Positions 6,236 to 12,363 of a DNA stretch of 17,965 nt are shown piece by piece. Numbering within the stretch: position 1 is the first letter of the stretch; the number at the start of each line of letters is the position of its first letter. Below the pieces are notes generated by a model. The model made no database searches. It saw nothing but the letters and a program-made list of their open reading frames with translations, and was not told where the DNA came from. This DNA comes from an uncultured Eubacteriales bacterium (GTDB lineage: Bacteria; Bacillota; Clostridia; Christensenellales; UBA1242): NCBI GenBank assembly GCA_902796635.1, contig CADBPU010000106.1:1-17965 (forward strand). Direction: 5' to 3'. The position numbers and the translations under genes are program-made.

Positions 6236-7060
6236 TTATACAATTTCACACAGTTTTGTATAAATAGGAACTTGCAAAATTTTTTGATTTATCATATTTT
6301 TTGAAATTTCATATTTTTTGCCATTATTTTCAAAAGTTATGATTTTTGCATTTGTTTCAATAAGTGTTTTATATGCATCAAAAATTGTTTGCTCTTTGCT
6401 TAATGATATTTGTTTATTATTTTTTGAATATGAAAATTTTTCTAATGTTTCAAGTTTTTGATAATAAATTTCTCTGTCATCTTCCAAAAGTCCAATAAGC
6501 ATAAATATAGCATTTATGCCAAGCATATAATTGAGTTCTAAAAATGCAGATACAAAAAATAATAAAAACATTATAGCAGTAATAATAAATCCAATAACTC
6601 GGGTTATAGCATACGCCCGTGTCCTTTTGTTATTTTTTGATAAAATAGACAAGCAAATTCTACCACCATCCAATGGGTAAACAGGCAACAAATTAAAAAG
6701 TAAAGTGTAAAAATTAGCCAAAACAAAATCATGTAAAATATCGTAAGATTGCGAAAAAAATTTTATAAGAAAAAAGCATAGTATAATCAATATTGCATTG
6801 ACTACTGGCCCAGCAATTGCAATCTTTATTTCATCTTGGTTTTTTATGTGTATATTTTTGCCAGAAAGCATGGCTCCATATGGCATCAAAGTTATAACAT
6901 TAAGTTTATATCCAAGCTTTCTCCCAACATGCGCATGCCCTAATTCATGCAACAACACACAAATAATGCATGATAAAAATGCTTGAAATCTGCCAAAAAT
7001 GAACATTAAAATTCCAAGCATAATAAACGACCAATGAATATGAAATTTAAGACTTTTCAT
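6236..7060 (-). CDS. spoIVFB: Site-2 intramembrane metalloprotease, SpoIVFB-like (M50)
   Basis: 274 residues, close to the 288 of B. subtilis SpoIVFB. In that organism the protease sits in the outer forespore membrane and activates pro-sigma-K by cutting within the membrane. The zinc site is complete: HELGH at residues 38-42 and the third ligand Asp131 in NLLPVYPLDGGR. Four to six hydrophobic segments surround these motifs, and the C-terminal 80 residues resemble the cytoplasmic (CBS-like) domain of the SpoIVFB branch. Its start overlaps the stop of the upstream short spoIVFA-like gene by four bases (7057-7060). Position downstream of minDE and, further on, rplU matches the classic spoIVF locus. 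It could be a vegetative M50 protease, but context favours sporulation. Confidence 0.88.
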   Translation of the reverse strand: MKSLKFHIHWSFIMLGILMFIFGRFQAFLSCIICVLLHELGHAHVGRKLGYKLNVITLMPYGAMLSGKNIHIKNQDEIKIAIAGPVVNAILIILCFFLIKFFSQSYDILHDFVLANFYTLLFNLLPVYPLDGGRICLSILSKNNKRTRAYAITRVIGFIITAIMFLLFFVSAFLELNYMLGINAIFMLIGLLEDDREIYYQKLETLEKFSYSKNNKQISLSKEQTIFDAYKTLIETNAKIITFENNGKKYEISKNMINQKILQVPIYTKLCEIV

Positions 7061-7272
7061 AGCATAAACAACTTTACAAAACTATTGACAAAATTTTGTA
7101 AACTTGCCCTTATATTTGCAAAAAAATTGCCTACTATTAAATTTAGCACCAACAAGCATATTGCAACACTCATAGATATTGCAAGTGGCTTGAAAACTTT
7201 TGGCGTGCAATATATATGAAACTTTTTTTCTTTCTTTTTTGCACAGAGATTTTTGTATGCAATAATTTTCAT
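7057..7272 (-). CDS. Short SpoIVFA-like membrane anchor lacking the peptidase-like domain
   Basis: 71 residues starting at ATG 7272, chosen because an AAAGGAG site lies 5-6 bases upstream; an in-frame TTG at 7287 sits at the predicted transcription start and is unlikely. A lysine-rich cytoplasmic head (KKKEKKF) is followed by one membrane span (about 29-49) and only some 20 residues outside. In B. subtilis the gene before spoIVFB encodes SpoIVFA, which has an N-terminal membrane span and a large LytM-like outer domain and anchors and inhibits SpoIVFB. Position, 4-base overlap with spoIVFB and topology fit a SpoIVFA reduced to its anchor. Sequence similarity is too weak to prove homology; an unrelated small partner of the protease is the alternative. 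Confidence 0.65.
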   Translation of the reverse strand: MKIIAYKNLCAKKKEKKFHIYCTPKVFKPLAISMSVAICLLVLNLIVGNFFANIRASLQNFVNSFVKLFML

Positions 7273-7290
7273 ATTTACTCCTTTCAAAAT

Positions 7291-7318
7291 ATTTTATGAA
7301 ATATCAAAAGTAAATATG
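7291..7318 (-). promoter_or_regulatory. Possible sigma-E-type sporulation promoter of the spoIVF pair
   Basis: Minus-strand CATATT (7313-7318) is followed after 14 bases by CATAAAAT (7291-7298). This agrees with the sigma-E pattern as I know it (-35 ending ATATT, 14 bases, -10 CATACA-T; seven of eight positions match). spoIVF is sigma-E controlled in B. subtilis. The predicted start lies just upstream of the AAAGGAG site at ATG 7272. Confidence 0.55.
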
Positions 7319-7332
7319 ATATTTAATATTGT

Positions 7333-7593
7333 CTAGACATAGTCATCAGGCAAACTTCCAAAAATTTTTAATCTATCACACTTTGCAACCATCAAAAATT
7401 TGTATGTGCCATCTTTTTGAACTTCAACCTTTATGTTGACATCATCAGGGCTCATTGTTGCGTAATTTGATAGCAAATCATACATATCACTTTTAAGGAC
7501 TTTTTCAACTTTTTGCGGACTAAATTGTTTGTCGCTAATAAGTACATTTTGCAATCTTTCAAGATTTTTTTGTTGTGCTCTATCAAATATCAT
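7333..7593 (-). CDS. minE: Cell division topological specificity factor MinE
   Basis: 86 residues, the normal MinE length. MinE stimulates MinD ATPase and releases MinD from the membrane, generating oscillation that keeps the division site at mid-cell. The N-terminal part contains the family's AQQKNLERLQNVLISDK helix (MinD-interacting region), then the DMYDLLSNYATMSPDDVNIKVE core of the topological-specificity domain. It is 34 bases downstream of minD with a GGAGG site four bases before the ATG, and is clearly co-transcribed with it. No terminator separates it from the spoIVFA-like gene. Stop codon TAG. Confidence 0.93.
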   Translation of the reverse strand: MIFDRAQQKNLERLQNVLISDKQFSPQKVEKVLKSDMYDLLSNYATMSPDDVNIKVEVQKDGTYKFLMVAKCDRLKIFGSLPDDYV

Positions 7594-7627
7594 AAAACCT
7601 CCAAATTTTTAAAAATTTTTATAAATT

Positions 7628-8413
7628 TCAGCATTTTGACCTAATTTTTCTTCTAAAAGCACCAAAAAAACCCTTATATTGTGATTTACAATCAAAAATT
7701 TTGTTTTGGCAAAAATGAATATTTTTTGCAAGCATCTCAAAACTGTCGCCACCTTTTGTTTGAACTTTTGACATACTTCTACTCATTGAAATACTATCCT
7801 CATCAGGAATAACTCCCAACAAATTTGATTTAAGCAAGTTGCAAATTTGGCCTATATCAATCATTTGTCCATTGAGTATCAAATCTCCCCTAACCCTATT
7901 TACAACAAAACCAACTGATGATAGCTTATAACTATTTAGAATAGTCAAAACCTTATCAGCGTCTCTTATACTAGAAATATGTGGCGTGCAAACAACAATT
8001 GCTTCACTCGCACTATACACCGCTCTATGAAATCCACTATCAATTCCAGCAGGGCAATCAATTATTACATAATCAAAAATTTCTGCCAGAGCATCAACAA
8101 TCGCCTTTATGTTATAACTATTAATTTTTGTTGTCGTAAAAATTTTGTTGCTTGGCAAAATGTAAAGTGAAGGATATGTCAAATCTTGCACAAGCGCTTG
8201 CTTTATACGGCATTTGCCTTCAATCACATCAGCGATATCATATACAACCTTGTTTTCAATACCCATCACAACGTCCAAATTGTTTAGTCCAATATCCAAA
8301 TCAAGCATCACAACCTTTTGCCCCATATTGGCAAGTTTTATGCCCAAATTGGCACAAATTGTAGTCTTGCCTACTCCACCTTTTCCACTTGTCACAACAA
8401 TTTTTCTTGACAT
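7628..8413 (-). CDS. minD: Septum site-determining ATPase MinD
   Basis: 261 residues from ATG 8413. This start is preferred over the in-frame ATG at 8440 because GGAGGG (complement of 8419-8424) sits five bases before it and the upstream ATG lies inside the -10 box and start-site region of the promoter. The deviant Walker A motif SGKGGVGKTT (residues 9-18, Lys11 and Lys16), switch I region, and Walker B-type YVIIDCPAG are intact. The C-terminus carries an amphipathic, basic helix (GFFGAFRRKIRS) for membrane binding. Forms a two-gene unit with minE. minC is not in the window. Confidence 0.96.
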   Translation of the reverse strand: MSRKIVVTSGKGGVGKTTICANLGIKLANMGQKVVMLDLDIGLNNLDVVMGIENKVVYDIADVIEGKCRIKQALVQDLTYPSLYILPSNKIFTTTKINSYNIKAIVDALAEIFDYVIIDCPAGIDSGFHRAVYSASEAIVVCTPHISSIRDADKVLTILNSYKLSSVGFVVNRVRGDLILNGQMIDIGQICNLLKSNLLGVIPDEDSISMSRSMSKVQTKGGDSFEMLAKNIHFCQNKIFDCKSQYKGFFGAFRRKIRSKC

Positions 8414-8438
8414 TTTATCCCTCCAAAAAATCAAAGCC

Positions 8439-8467
8439 ATTATATAACCTTTTTTATTGTTTGTCTA
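8439..8467 (-). promoter_or_regulatory. Promoter of minDE
   Basis: TAGACA (8462-8467), 17 bases, TATAAT (8439-8444) on the minus strand. The predicted start is about 20 bases upstream of the ATG at 8413. Confidence 0.8.
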
Positions 8468-8471
8468 TGCG

Positions 8472-8510
8472 AAAAAATGACTGATTTTGACATAAGACAA
8501 AATCAGTCAT
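8472..8510 (-). terminator. Intrinsic terminator of the mreB-like gene
   Basis: A perfect 13-bp stem, ATGACTGATTTTG (8477-8489) with CAAAATCAGTCAT (8498-8510) and an 8-base loop, is followed on the minus strand by a T tract (complement of 8472-8477). It separates the mreB-like gene from the minDE promoter. Confidence 0.9.
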
Positions 8511-8574
8511 AATCTTTAATTTTTTAAGACATTTTGAGACAAAAAACACATTTTAAGTATATTTTACTCATTTT

Positions 8575-9552
8575 TCAATTATTATCTAAATAGTATTTTG
8601 CACCACCAACTATTGTTGATAGTTCTGGCTCTTCTGGCACTGAGCAAGGAAGTGCAACTTTTTGAGTTATATAGTTTTCAAGCCCAACAAGGTTTGCTAC
8701 TCCACCTGTTATCATAATTCCATTTGGCGCAATATCGCTGGCAATTTCTGGCGAACACAAATTGACAAGATGTTCTAGACCTGCACAGATATTGTCAAAA
8801 AAGTGCAATACAGATATTCTTATATCTGTTGAAAGTATAATTTCACTGCGTGGCTTTTTTGTGTCAATATCAACGCCACTAACTTCCATATTGCTTGTGT
8901 CGTTTTCATATAATGACAAGCACTCATTTTTTAATTTTTCTGCTGTCAAAATACTGATTTCAAGGCGTTTTGTGTTGTAAATATACTGTCTAATTGCTTC
9001 GTCCATGTCTTGACCACCAAAATCAATAGAAAAGCCAGTTACAATGTCGTTCAAACTTACAACTGCAAAATCTGTTGTGCCACCACCAATATTCAAACTT
9101 ATCATAGCACTTGGCTTGTTTATGTTTACATCAGCACCAACAAGAGAAACAACAGAAGAAAGCACAACTTTTATATTGCCAATACCTGCTGAATAAATTA
9201 CTTCTTTGAAATCTTCTATTTGATTGTCTGTCAAGCCGTTTGACACGCAAAGCATGACATCAATTGGCTCAAAAATACTCTTGTTTGGAACTGCTTTTTT
9301 GTAAAATTCAAAAAACATCTTTTCTGCCATTGTCTTGTTTGCAACAGTACCCTTTTCTATTGGAGAAATTACTGTGATTGCTTCGTTTGTCTTTCCAATA
9401 AGTTTTTTGGCTTCAAAACCAACAGCAAAAAGTTCATCACTACCATATTTGGTTGCGATGAGTGATGGCTCAGCAACAAGCAAACCACTTCCTATTCTAT
9501 ATATATAAGTATTTGAACTTCCAAGTTCCACTATCAAATGTATTTTTGCCAT
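8575..9552 (-). CDS. mreB: MreB/Mbl-type bacterial actin, divergent
   Basis: 325 residues (MreB is usually 330-345). Cytoskeletal ATPase that forms membrane-associated filaments guiding cell-wall synthesis. Motifs: phosphate-1 loop VELGSSNT (8-15; usual DLGTANT, so the first Asp is Glu), EPSLIA (28-33), phosphate-2 loop NIGGGTTDFAV (154-164; usual DIGGGTTE), FGGQDMDEAI (178-187) and the adenosine motif GGVANLVGL (283-291). AGGAG four bases before the ATG fixes the start. The order mreB-minD is that of the B. subtilis mre-min locus, but mreC, mreD and minC do not follow. Changes in both phosphate loops show a diverged paralogue or lineage-specific form. Stop codon TGA; own terminator downstream. 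Confidence 0.85.
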   Translation of the reverse strand: MAKIHLIVELGSSNTYIYRIGSGLLVAEPSLIATKYGSDELFAVGFEAKKLIGKTNEAITVISPIEKGTVANKTMAEKMFFEFYKKAVPNKSIFEPIDVMLCVSNGLTDNQIEDFKEVIYSAGIGNIKVVLSSVVSLVGADVNINKPSAMISLNIGGGTTDFAVVSLNDIVTGFSIDFGGQDMDEAIRQYIYNTKRLEISILTAEKLKNECLSLYENDTSNMEVSGVDIDTKKPRSEIILSTDIRISVLHFFDNICAGLEHLVNLCSPEIASDIAPNGIMITGGVANLVGLENYITQKVALPCSVPEEPELSTIVGGAKYYLDNN

Positions 9553-9617
9553 TTCTACTCCTATTTTAATTTTATCATTTTTTGTCCAAAAAAAGCAAGC
9601 ATATAAGTATATAAAAC

Positions 9618-9641
9618 AAAAAAGTGAGCAATTTTGCTCAC
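9618..9641 (-). terminator. Intrinsic terminator of the Ppx/GppA-like gene
   Basis: Stem GTGAGCAA (9624-9631) with TTGCTCAC (9634-9641), outer six pairs certain, is followed on the minus strand by a T tract (complement of 9618-9623). It lies just after the stop at 9647. Confidence 0.8.
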
Positions 9642-9646
9642 TGATT

Positions 9647-11164
9647 TTATAAAATTTCTAGATGCTTTTTGAAAGCCTTTGCAAAATCTGGACAAACCTT
9701 CAATCCTTCTGCAATTTCCATATCAGCAGGACTATCAACTATGGTTTTCATGATAACGCTATCACCCAAGATATCACAACTGATATCTTTAACCTTTCCT
9801 GCGCCAAAAGAATCCAAAAGTGTTGCAAGTTTTACTATAACAGCAAGTTTTCTTACACCTTCCAAGTCTTCTTCGGTGAGCATCATGTTATATTTAATCC
9901 AATCTGTCATAGAAAAATCTTGAAGGTTTTGTGATGCAACAACAAATGCTGCAAGAACTTGCTCGTGATGTGCAATGCCTAAGATATCACTTTCAAGCAC
10001 TATATTAAGTCCCTTCTTTTCGTATTCAACACCACTTATTCTTTTACCACAATCGTGCATATAACTTGCTATTCTCAAAACTTTAACAAAATTTCTTGGC
10101 AATTTGTGAAGCACTTTGAGTTGTTTGAAAAGTATTAAACTTAAATCATATATATTTTGAGTATTTTTAAGTGCTGAATTATTGTAATATAAATTTTGAG
10201 TTTCTAGCCACAATCCAAGCACGTCTGAAATTGGTTTTTCTTGTGCTATTGGATTAATTTTTGTGAGTACATATCCTTCTGCAACACCATAAGTAGAAAC
10301 AATAAATTTATTTATTCCACTTTTTTCTGCAAATGCTTTCACCATACTAATGCAACTTGCAAGGACATCTGCACTTTGACTTGAAATACCTTTCAATTTT
10401 TTTGTTTTGTCAACATCAAGTGTTGTTACAAAATTATATACTTCATCAAGTTCTTCTTTTGAAAATTGATATGCATGAACTTTTGCATAAGGATATTTTC
10501 TTAACTTTCTGCTAAGTTTTGCTATGCTTACAAACGCATCACCTGTGCCAACAATTTGTGTTTCTTCATCAAGTTCACTAAACCATGTTATTCCATCAAA
10601 ATGTTTTGAATAACTCTTTACCATTTCTGCCATGGCTTTTGCTGGCGATTGTTCATTTGTAAGATATTTGTTTGCAACATTGACAGAGCCATCCAATATG
10701 TCCATTTGATTTAAGCAATTTCTTCTGTTATATGCCAAAACTTGAGAATTGATACCATTGATATTAAGTATCAAACCTTTTGGACAATCCAAAGAATTTA
10801 TAAAACCTGAATAGAGATATGATACTTCTTCTTCTGCTGACAAAATCTTAAATTTGAAACCTGTTGTGCTGTATAATTCATCAAAAAAACTTCTTTGATT
10901 TTTTGCACTCAAATATTCACTTGAAGCAAGAGCAAAACTTTCTGCCACATCAAAACTGTTGAGATATTGCTTGTATGTTTTGAGTATAGTTGCAACATTG
11001 AAAATACTTTGTTGTTTAATTAGTTCATCAACTGCCAAATCTTGTGCAATTCTAATTTTACTTTCTCTTTTTTCTTCAACAATATATGATTGATTTTCTA
11101 ATTCATTTACAACCAATAATTTAACTTCTGTTGAATTGAGTTCTACAATACCTAATCTTCTCAA
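9647..11164 (-). CDS. Degenerate Ppx/GppA phosphatase-like protein with HD-type C-terminal domain
   Basis: 505 residues, the length of exopolyphosphatase/pppGpp phosphohydrolase. The overall fold signature is recognisable: N-terminal strand-loop LGIVELNSTEVKLLVV (4-19), ASSEYLSAKNQRSFF (80-94), ILSAEEEVSYLYSG (107-120), and a C-terminal HD-like helical domain with YMHDCGKRI (368-376). The usual phosphate-binding DIGGGSTE is NINGINSQ (134-141), the first loop has lost DxGSNS, and the first His and the later His pair of the HD domain appear to be missing. Catalysis is therefore doubtful; a binding or regulatory role for polyphosphate or (p)ppGpp is possible. Start is TTG at 11164, fixed by GAGGG six bases upstream. 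Monocistronic, with its own promoter and terminator. Confidence 0.78.
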   Translation of the reverse strand: MRRLGIVELNSTEVKLLVVNELENQSYIVEEKRESKIRIAQDLAVDELIKQQSIFNVATILKTYKQYLNSFDVAESFALASSEYLSAKNQRSFFDELYSTTGFKFKILSAEEEVSYLYSGFINSLDCPKGLILNINGINSQVLAYNRRNCLNQMDILDGSVNVANKYLTNEQSPAKAMAEMVKSYSKHFDGITWFSELDEETQIVGTGDAFVSIAKLSRKLRKYPYAKVHAYQFSKEELDEVYNFVTTLDVDKTKKLKGISSQSADVLASCISMVKAFAEKSGINKFIVSTYGVAEGYVLTKINPIAQEKPISDVLGLWLETQNLYYNNSALKNTQNIYDLSLILFKQLKVLHKLPRNFVKVLRIASYMHDCGKRISGVEYEKKGLNIVLESDILGIAHHEQVLAAFVVASQNLQDFSMTDWIKYNMMLTEEDLEGVRKLAVIVKLATLLDSFGAGKVKDISCDILGDSVIMKTIVDSPADMEIAEGLKVCPDFAKAFKKHLEIL

Positions 11165-11229
11165 AATTTACCCTCTTTTTATTAACGTAAAAAACAGATT
11201 GAATATATAAGCAATCCATTTTCGTTTAG

Positions 11230-11258
11230 ATTATAACATATAAAATTTTGTTTTTCAA
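11230..11258 (-). promoter_or_regulatory. Promoter of the Ppx/GppA-like gene
   Basis: TTGAAA (11253-11258), 17 bases, TATAAT (11230-11235), with TG one base before the -10 box. The leader of about 58 bases contains a weak 5-bp hairpin (11197-11201 with 11212-11216) followed by six T on the minus strand, a possible but unproven attenuator. Nothing else was identified between 11165 and 11376. Confidence 0.8.
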
Positions 11259-11376
11259 TCAAATTTTTAATAAAAATATAAAATCTTTATTTTAATAAAA
11301 TTATTGTTATGTATGACGCTAAATAATAGATGCTTGTTATGATAATGGTTTACTATCAAATTTCAAGTTATCCATA

Positions 11377-11784
11377 TCATTTATCTGCTTGTTTTTTTAC
11401 TGTTTTGTTTTTATCTTTAACTCCAAAAATCCAAATTGAAATAATATTAAAAACACCCAAAACAATCAAAAAAATACCAAACCACATAGACAAACTTTTG
11501 CTATCAATACTACTAGACAAAAAAGAACTTGCAACCGAACTCACAACACCCGTTATTGCTATTGGTATTGAAAATTTATATTTAACCAATTTATTTTTGA
11601 AGTGTATTATTAATGCAAATATGCTCATAGGTAAAAATGCCAGCAAATTTATTGCTTGTGCATTTTGTTGTGTGAGATTAAGTCCCAAAGTGAGTAAAGG
11701 TATCAACAAAGTGCCACCACCCATGCCCATGCCACCCAAAACACCACCAATTATTCCAAAAATTATCAATAAAAATATATACAT
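11377..11784 (-). CDS. TauE/SafE (TSUP) family permease, half-size, second subunit
   Basis: 135 residues, about half a usual TSUP transporter (240-280). It has four predicted membrane segments and the family's glycine-rich first helix, IIGGVLGGMGMGGGTLLIPLLTL, followed by AINLLAFLPMSIFALI. TSUP proteins move sulfur compounds or small organic anions; the substrate cannot be read from the sequence. It lies 34 bases downstream of a second half-size gene with the same motif, so the pair should assemble a full transporter, the two halves standing for the internal repeat of single-chain members. A GGGTG site four bases before the ATG is weak. The C-terminus ends in a charged cytoplasmic tail. Confidence 0.88.
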   Translation of the reverse strand: MYIFLLIIFGIIGGVLGGMGMGGGTLLIPLLTLGLNLTQQNAQAINLLAFLPMSIFALIIHFKNKLVKYKFSIPIAITGVVSSVASSFLSSSIDSKSLSMWFGIFLIVLGVFNIISIWIFGVKDKNKTVKKQADK

Positions 11785-11818
11785 AAAACACCCTTTTTAC
11801 AAAATTTATAAATAAAAT

Positions 11819-12190
11819 TTATAAAATTATTTTTATTCCTGCCCCAATCATTATCAAAGAAAACAATATTTTCAAAAAAATATTATTTGATTTTTTAAGC
11901 AACAAAGCACCCACTACTCCACCAACAACAAAGCCCAAAGTGACAAATGAAAAGTCAAAATAATCAATACTTCCTTTTATCATATAAACTATTGCACTTG
12001 ATAATGATATTGGCAAAATTGTCAAAATTGCAGTTGCATGTGCTTCTCTTTCAGGTAGACCAAGCAATAACGTCAAAAGTGGGACAACAATCATACCACC
12101 ACCCCCACCAAAAAAACCGTTCAAAAAGCCGACAAAAATTCCGCCCAAAAGACAAATAATTATATTTTTTGTACCCAATTTTTCTTTCAT
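11819..12190 (-). CDS. TauE/SafE (TSUP) family permease, half-size, first subunit
   Basis: 123 residues with four predicted membrane segments. The first helix carries the TSUP motif GGIFVGFLNGFFGGGGGMIVVPLLTL (split at residues about 16-41), followed by REAHATAILTILPISLSSAIVY, the classical AhATsl-type stretch. Upstream gene of the half-transporter pair. The start at 12190 has only a weak GAGAAA element. A clear promoter was not found in the 173 bases shared with the divergent surface-protein gene; TATACT near 12230 is a possible -10 box without a good -35. Start and family are secure, substrate unknown. Confidence 0.9.
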   Translation of the reverse strand: MKEKLGTKNIIICLLGGIFVGFLNGFFGGGGGMIVVPLLTLLLGLPEREAHATAILTILPISLSSAIVYMIKGSIDYFDFSFVTLGFVVGGVVGALLLKKSNNIFLKILFSLIMIGAGIKIIL

Positions 12191-12302
12191 AATTATATTT
12201 TTCTCATTTAGAAAAAAAATATTGAAAAGTATAAAATTTGTTAAAAAATAAGTTGATTAAAAACATTTATTAAAAAATATTTATTTTGTTATCGTTTATC
12301 AT

Positions 12303-12331
12303 TTGCAATTTTGGTAAAATTTATATATAAT
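12303..12331 (+). promoter_or_regulatory. Promoter of the surface-protein gene
   Basis: TTGCAA (12303-12308), 17 bases, TATAAT (12326-12331). The start should be near 12338, giving a leader of about 26 bases with AAAGGA at 12352-12357. Confidence 0.75.
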
Positions 12332-12363
12332 AGTAAAGTTTATACAAAAAGAAAGGATGAATT

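Noticed and set aside
7034..7219. Plus-strand open frame opposite the spoIVFA-like gene
   Set aside because: No ribosome site or promoter, and the minus strand has an AAAGGAG-led gene overlapping spoIVFB.
8414..8440. N-terminal extension of MinD from the upstream ATG
   Set aside because: The ATG at 8440 lies within the promoter -10/start-site region, and the consensus GGAGGG points to the ATG at 8413.
11339..11380. Inverted repeat ATGATAATGG / CCATATCAT after the TSUP pair as a terminator
   Set aside because: The stem has a bulge, a long loop and no T tract on the minus strand, and it overlaps the stop codon.
11330..11815. Plus-strand open frame of 161 codons
   Set aside because: Antisense to the well-supported half-size TSUP gene; its composition reflects the complement of membrane helices.
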